Positions 13,295-16,760 of a DNA stretch of 16,760 bases are shown one piece after another. The stretch is from an uncultured Thermoplasmata archaeon. Lineage in GTDB: Archaea > Thermoplasmatota > Thermoplasmata > Methanomassiliicoccales > Methanomethylophilaceae. Location of the stretch: positions 1 to 16,760 of the forward strand of contig CAMNNR010000013.1 of the NCBI GenBank assembly GCA_946545675.1, written 5' to 3'. The notes under the pieces were generated by a model. The model did not search any database. It was not told the origin of the DNA and worked only from the letters and a program-made list of their open reading frames with translations. The first letter of the stretch is position 1. Each line of letters starts with the position of its first letter. Position numbers and translations under genes: made by a program.

Positions 13295-14095
13295 ATGGTG
13301 TTCCGCAGCATCCACAGAATGACTGAGGCTGATGCCGAGGTTCTCAGGGCTTTTGTCAGGGACACCGTAGCCGATGCTGGAGCCAAAGGCGCTGTCGTAG
13401 GCATCAGTGGAGGAATCGACTCCGCTGTTGTGACCAAACTCTGTGTGGATGCATTGGGTCCGGAAAAGGTCCATGCCGTATTCCTTCCTACCGACAGTAC
13501 CCCTGAAAGCGATTACCGTCAGGTAGAGGGTATGTGCCAGCAATGGTATGTCTCTCTTGAGATCATCAACATACAGGGACCGGTGGATTCCTTCCGCAGT
13601 CTGTTAATCGAAGAGGGGGATAACCCTCTGCAGGCCGGGAACATGGTCGCCCGCTGCAGAATGATTGCTCTTTTCGACAGAGCCAAACGCAATGGTTCCA
13701 TCGTGTTCGGGACATCCAATCTCAGCGAGCTCATGATGGGTTACATGACCAAGTACGGAGACGGGGCGGAGGATGCCACCCCGCTCTACGATCTGTATAA
13801 GACCCAGGTGTGGGAGATCGCGGCAATCATCGGGGTTCCGCAAGAGATCATCGACAAGACTCCGACCGCGGGCCTCTGGGCAGGTCAGACCGATGAGGAG
13901 GAGATGGGCATCAGGTATCTGGTCCTTGACAAGGCACTCAATGTGATGGAGCAGGGCGGAACCGATGCGGATATGGCCGAGGCCGCAGGGATATCAGTGG
14001 AAAAGGCTGCGGAGATCCGCAGGACCGTGAAGATCATGAGCCACAAGCGCTCCATCCCCGTCCACCCCAAGATCTGCGTAGGCCGTCACGACTAA
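13295..14095 (+). CDS. nadE: NAD(+) synthetase, ammonia-type
   Basis: A 266-residue NadE of the N-type ATP pyrophosphatase fold. The PP-loop SGGIDS is at 38-43. Other family segments are GTSNLSELMMGYMTKYGDGAEDATPL in part (GTSNLSE and KYGDGA are diagnostic) and the C-terminal HKRSIP. It adenylylates nicotinic acid adenine dinucleotide and amidates it to NAD+. The length leaves no N-terminal glutaminase domain, so the enzyme should use free ammonia, unless a separate amidase supplies it. The ATG at 13295 has a TATA box 26 nt upstream and no Shine-Dalgarno. A 35-nt T-rich gap separates it from cbiD, which may be its termination site. Confidence 0.95.
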   Translation: MVFRSIHRMTEADAEVLRAFVRDTVADAGAKGAVVGISGGIDSAVVTKLCVDALGPEKVHAVFLPTDSTPESDYRQVEGMCQQWYVSLEIINIQGPVDSFRSLLIEEGDNPLQAGNMVARCRMIALFDRAKRNGSIVFGTSNLSELMMGYMTKYGDGAEDATPLYDLYKTQVWEIAAIIGVPQEIIDKTPTAGLWAGQTDEEEMGIRYLVLDKALNVMEQGGTDADMAEAAGISVEKAAEIRRTVKIMSHKRSIPVHPKICVGRHD

Positions 14096-14111
14096 AATCT
14101 TCCTATTTTGC

Positions 14112-14119
14112 GCTATATA
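14112..14119 (+). promoter_or_regulatory. possible TATA box for the cbi operon
   Basis: CTATATAC in the 35-nt gap between nadE and cbiD. At usual spacing it would start RNA near 14142, which is inside the annotated cbiD start region, so either cbiD begins later or a weaker element (CTATTTTG at 14103-14110) is used. Confidence 0.35.
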
Positions 14120-14130
14120 CCATTAAATCG

Positions 14131-15321
14131 TTGGAGAGTTATTCCAGCCCGATTATAGGGGGCATAGGGACGGAATCTATCAGAGAGGACGAAAGGTACG
14201 TTTTTGTCGGGGGCAGGAAACTGAAAAGGGGTTTCACCACCGGTTCCTGTGCCACTGCCGCATCGAAGGCCGCAGTGCAGATGCTTCTGTCCGGCGTATC
14301 TGTCACTGCCGTGGATATCATGACCCCCCGCGGCATACCTCTCCACATCGCAATCGAGAACATAGAGATGAAAGATGGGGAAGTGACCTGTGCCGTGAGG
14401 AAGGACGGTGGCGATGATGCCGATGACACCAATGGTGCATTCATCTGTTCCAGGGTCACGCTGACCGATGAGCCAGGCATCCACATCGACGGAGGTGTGG
14501 GTGTGGGTAGGGTCACCAGAAAGGGTCTCGACCAGCTTCCGGGCAACGCCGCCATCAATCACGTTCCGCGCAACATGATCACCGAGTGTGTGGAGGACGT
14601 GATGCAGGCATACAAGTACAGCGGCGGAGTCAACGTACAGATATTCGTCCCCGAAGGGGAGATCATAGCCAAGAGGACTTTCAATTCCCGCTTGGGAATC
14701 ACCGGTGGGATCTCTATCCTGGGGACCAGCGGTATCGTCGAGCCGATGAGCGAGACCGCGCTCCTCGGTTCCATCAAGGCCGAGATGAAGATGTTCATGG
14801 GAACGGGGAGGAAGTTCCTGCTCACAGTTCCCGGCAATTACGGTAAGGATTTTGTGAAGGATTATCCCGCTCTCGAAGGTCAGCAGCCAATCGAATGCAG
14901 TAATTTCATCGGGGATTTCCTTGACATGGCGATAGAGCTCGGTGCGCAAGGGGTACTGCTCGTAGGGAACCTCGGGAAATTGGTGAAAATCGCGGGAGGA
15001 ATCATGAACACGCATTCCCGCAATGCCGATTCGAGGATGGAGATCATCGCATCCAACGCGATACTCGCGGGTGCTGACGCGGAAACCGCAAAGGAAATCC
15101 TCGGATGCATCTCCACCGACGATGCATTGGAGCTCCTTAACGAGAAAGGGCTGATGGAGAAAACGATGGAGATCCTGATCCCGAAGATAGAATTCCATAT
15201 GAATCATCGTGTCAAGGGAGATATCAAAGTGGCCGCGATAGTGTTTTCCAGCGAGTTCGGGACCCTCGGACAGACTCCGAGCGCCGACGAGCTCCTCGCA
15301 AAGGTGGGGGCGAAGGAATGA
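14131..15321 (+). CDS. cbiD: cobalt-precorrin-5B C1-methyltransferase CbiD
   Basis: A protein of up to 396 residues with the CbiD signature RGFTTGSCATAASKAA (about 33-48), a region VPRNM...PEGE, and a C-terminal half with GNLGKLVKIAGG. CbiD adds the C-1 methyl group from S-adenosylmethionine to cobalt-precorrin-5B in the oxygen-independent route to cobamides. It is first of at least three overlapping genes; its TGA overlaps the cbiG ATG (ATGA). The start is uncertain: TTG at 14131 is the only standard start codon before the signature, no Shine-Dalgarno precedes it, and the likely TATA box points about 11 nt further in. A stretch of G residues at 14157-14161 might be part of a ribosome site for a later non-ATG start. 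Confidence 0.92.
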   Translation: MESYSSPIIGGIGTESIREDERYVFVGGRKLKRGFTTGSCATAASKAAVQMLLSGVSVTAVDIMTPRGIPLHIAIENIEMKDGEVTCAVRKDGGDDADDTNGAFICSRVTLTDEPGIHIDGGVGVGRVTRKGLDQLPGNAAINHVPRNMITECVEDVMQAYKYSGGVNVQIFVPEGEIIAKRTFNSRLGITGGISILGTSGIVEPMSETALLGSIKAEMKMFMGTGRKFLLTVPGNYGKDFVKDYPALEGQQPIECSNFIGDFLDMAIELGAQGVLLVGNLGKLVKIAGGIMNTHSRNADSRMEIIASNAILAGADAETAKEILGCISTDDALELLNEKGLMEKTMEILIPKIEFHMNHRVKGDIKVAAIVFSSEFGTLGQTPSADELLAKVGAKE

Positions 15322-16358
15322 AGGTTGGCATAATAGCATTCACCACAAACGGTTGCCGTACCGCCAAATCCGTGGCAGGGGCCTTCCCTGAGGATAAAGT
15401 GGAGCTATTCGCGAAGAGTACCTCTGACGAACTCGACCTTACGCACGTGGATTGTTCCATGAGGCAGTGGACCAAACAGGCCTTCGAGACCTACGATGCC
15501 ATAGTGTTCATCGGTGCGATAGGGATCGCAGTCAGGGAGATCGCACCATTCATCAGATCCAAGGACGTCGACCCCGCGATCATCTCCGTTGACGAGAAGG
15601 GTAGGTTCTCAGTCCCCATCTTAGCAGGCCACATCGGCGGCGCCAATGCGCTGGCAGTGAGGATCGCAGGTGTCACCGGAGCATTGCCCGTGGTCACCAC
15701 CGCGACCGACATCAATGGGAAGATCGCAATAGACTCATTCGCTGTCAATAATAATTTGACAATCATGTCGCTCAAGGCCGCGAAGGATGTGGCTGCCCGT
15801 ATTCTGGCAGGGGATCCGGTAGGTCTCCTGTGCGAGGTGCCGGTCAACGGTGAGGTCCCTCCGGAGCTGAAGGGTCCTGCGGATTCCCCCACGGGCGTGT
15901 ACATCGGAACAGAGTCGAAAGCGCCCTTCGCAAATACCTTGCACCTCATGCCCCGCGACCTGGTCCTGGGCATCGGATGCAGGAGGGGCACACCTCAGGC
16001 GGACATCGAGGACATGGTCGTCAAGGCCCTCAAGGAAGCAGGGGTCTGTATGGAACGTGTGCGTGCGGCTGCGAGCATTGATCTCAAGAAGGACGAGAAA
16101 GGACTACTCGACTTCGCAGCGGAGCACCGTATCCCCATCACATTCTACACCTCCGACGAGCTCAACGCACTCGAAGGGGAGTTCTCAAAATCCAATTTCG
16201 TGCAGTCCATCACCGCAGTGGACTGCGTATGCGAACGTTCTGCGGTGAAAGCATCCCGCAACGGCAGGATAATCTTGAGGAAGTTCGCGGGCAACGGAGT
16301 AACAGTAGCAATCGCCGCAGAGGATTTCGCGGTCGATTTTTCAAAGGTGAGGAAATGA
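15318..16358 (+). CDS. cbiG: cobalt-precorrin-5A hydrolase CbiG
   Basis: A 346-residue CbiG with the expected order: N-terminal domain (MKVGIIAFTTNG), the core GAIGIAVREIAPFIRSK with the downstream segment GHIGGANALA (about residues 66-115), a variable middle, and a C-terminal domain opening LVLGIGCRRGTP (about 213-224). It opens the delta-lactone of cobalt-precorrin-5A and releases the two-carbon unit as acetaldehyde, giving 5B, the CbiD substrate. Start and stop both overlap neighbours by 4 nt (ATGA with cbiD and with cbiJ), and GAAGGA just before the ATG can act as ribosome site. Cytosolic. Full length for the family. Confidence 0.94.
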   Translation: MKVGIIAFTTNGCRTAKSVAGAFPEDKVELFAKSTSDELDLTHVDCSMRQWTKQAFETYDAIVFIGAIGIAVREIAPFIRSKDVDPAIISVDEKGRFSVPILAGHIGGANALAVRIAGVTGALPVVTTATDINGKIAIDSFAVNNNLTIMSLKAAKDVAARILAGDPVGLLCEVPVNGEVPPELKGPADSPTGVYIGTESKAPFANTLHLMPRDLVLGIGCRRGTPQADIEDMVVKALKEAGVCMERVRAAASIDLKKDEKGLLDFAAEHRIPITFYTSDELNALEGEFSKSNFVQSITAVDCVCERSAVKASRNGRIILRKFAGNGVTVAIAAEDFAVDFSKVRK

Positions 16359-16760
16359 CGGGCAAAGTTCTTGTTTTCGCAGGCACCACCGAGGGAGGGG
16401 CGATAACTGACCTTCTCGCAAACGCCGGTGTGAAAGTCCATGCATGTGTAGCGACCGAATACGGAAGGACCTCCGTTAGACCCAATCCCAATGTGGAGGT
16501 CTCGTCCCGCCCCCTTACGCCCGAGGAGATGCGCGGACTGATGAAGGAGTACCCCGTGGTCGTCGATGCAACCCACCCTTATGCCACCCGTATAACTGGA
16601 CACATCAAAGAGGCTTGTGCGGATACCGGGGCAGAATATGTCCGTCTCAGGCGCCCAGAATCCGACACTAGCGGTGATGACATCGTTTGTGTCGACAGTA
16701 TCGACGCTGCTGTGGAGTTCCTGAAAGGGACAGAAGGGAACATCCTCGCCACCACCGGCA
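16355..16760 (+). CDS. cbiJ: cobalt-precorrin-6A reductase CbiJ, 5' part (cut by window edge)
   Basis: The reading frame opens at ATG 16355, overlapping the cbiG stop as ATGA, and is still open at the right edge after 135 codons, about half the usual length. The visible part matches CbiJ/CobK: nucleotide-binding VLVFAGTTEGG at the N terminus, VVDATHPYATRIT in the middle, and ILATTG at the edge. CbiJ reduces cobalt-precorrin-6A to 6B with a pyridine nucleotide, directly after the CbiD step. The cbi operon almost certainly continues beyond the window. Confidence 0.9.
   Translation, partial: MTGKVLVFAGTTEGGAITDLLANAGVKVHACVATEYGRTSVRPNPNVEVSSRPLTPEEMRGLMKEYPVVVDATHPYATRITGHIKEACADTGAEYVRLRRPESDTSGDDIVCVDSIDAAVEFLKGTEGNILATTG

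Noticed and set aside
14113..15339. 408-codon open frame on the minus strand
   Set aside because: Entirely antisense to cbiD, which has clear family motifs; the frame is His/Leu/Arg-rich with no recognisable domain.

Overview
The window looks like a piece of a methanogenic archaeon of the order Methanomassiliicoccales (Thermoplasmata), probably a gut-type, moderately GC-rich lineage. The basis is a corrinoid methyltransferase set with its RamA activator, anaerobic (cbi-type) corrin synthesis, tRNAs without encoded CCA, archaeal TATA boxes, and many genes whose TATA box sits about 26 nt before the start codon, implying leaderless mRNAs. The taxonomic call is inference from gene content; no marker gene such as mcrA is present.

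Layout, left to right. (1) 1-48: 3' part of tRNA-Glu(CTC). (2) 191-1864 (-): an MFS transporter fused to a universal stress (UspA) domain. (3) 1983-5562 (-): a three-gene methylotrophy operon, UroD-family methylcobamide:CoM methyltransferase, then a corrinoid protein, then ramA. No separate substrate methyltransferase accompanies it, which resembles the two-protein methylthiol (MtsA/MtsB) arrangement. (4) A 334-bp divergent promoter region, then a six-helix membrane protein of unknown function (5897-6625, +). (5) 6628-10729: five Sel1-repeat proteins, three in one operon (-), one divergent (+) and one convergent (-). (6) 10769-12406 (-): nitroreductase, DEDDh exonuclease, a MazF/PemK-like protein and tRNA-Ser(GGA). 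(7) A divergent pair: a nitrilase-superfamily amidase (-) and NAD synthetase nadE (+), sharing a short intergenic region with a perfect inverted repeat. (8) 14131-16760 (+): cbiD-cbiG-cbiJ, overlapping genes for three consecutive anaerobic corrin-ring steps, running off the right edge.

Functionally, the cbi genes would help make the corrinoid carried by the corrinoid protein. RamA would reduce that corrinoid to Co(I), and the UroD-family enzyme would pass methyl groups to coenzyme M for methanogenesis. The Sel1 cluster and the membrane protein are the least understood part. Gene packing is very tight: stop codons are back to back at both convergent junctions, and there are ATGA/TGATG overlaps inside operons.
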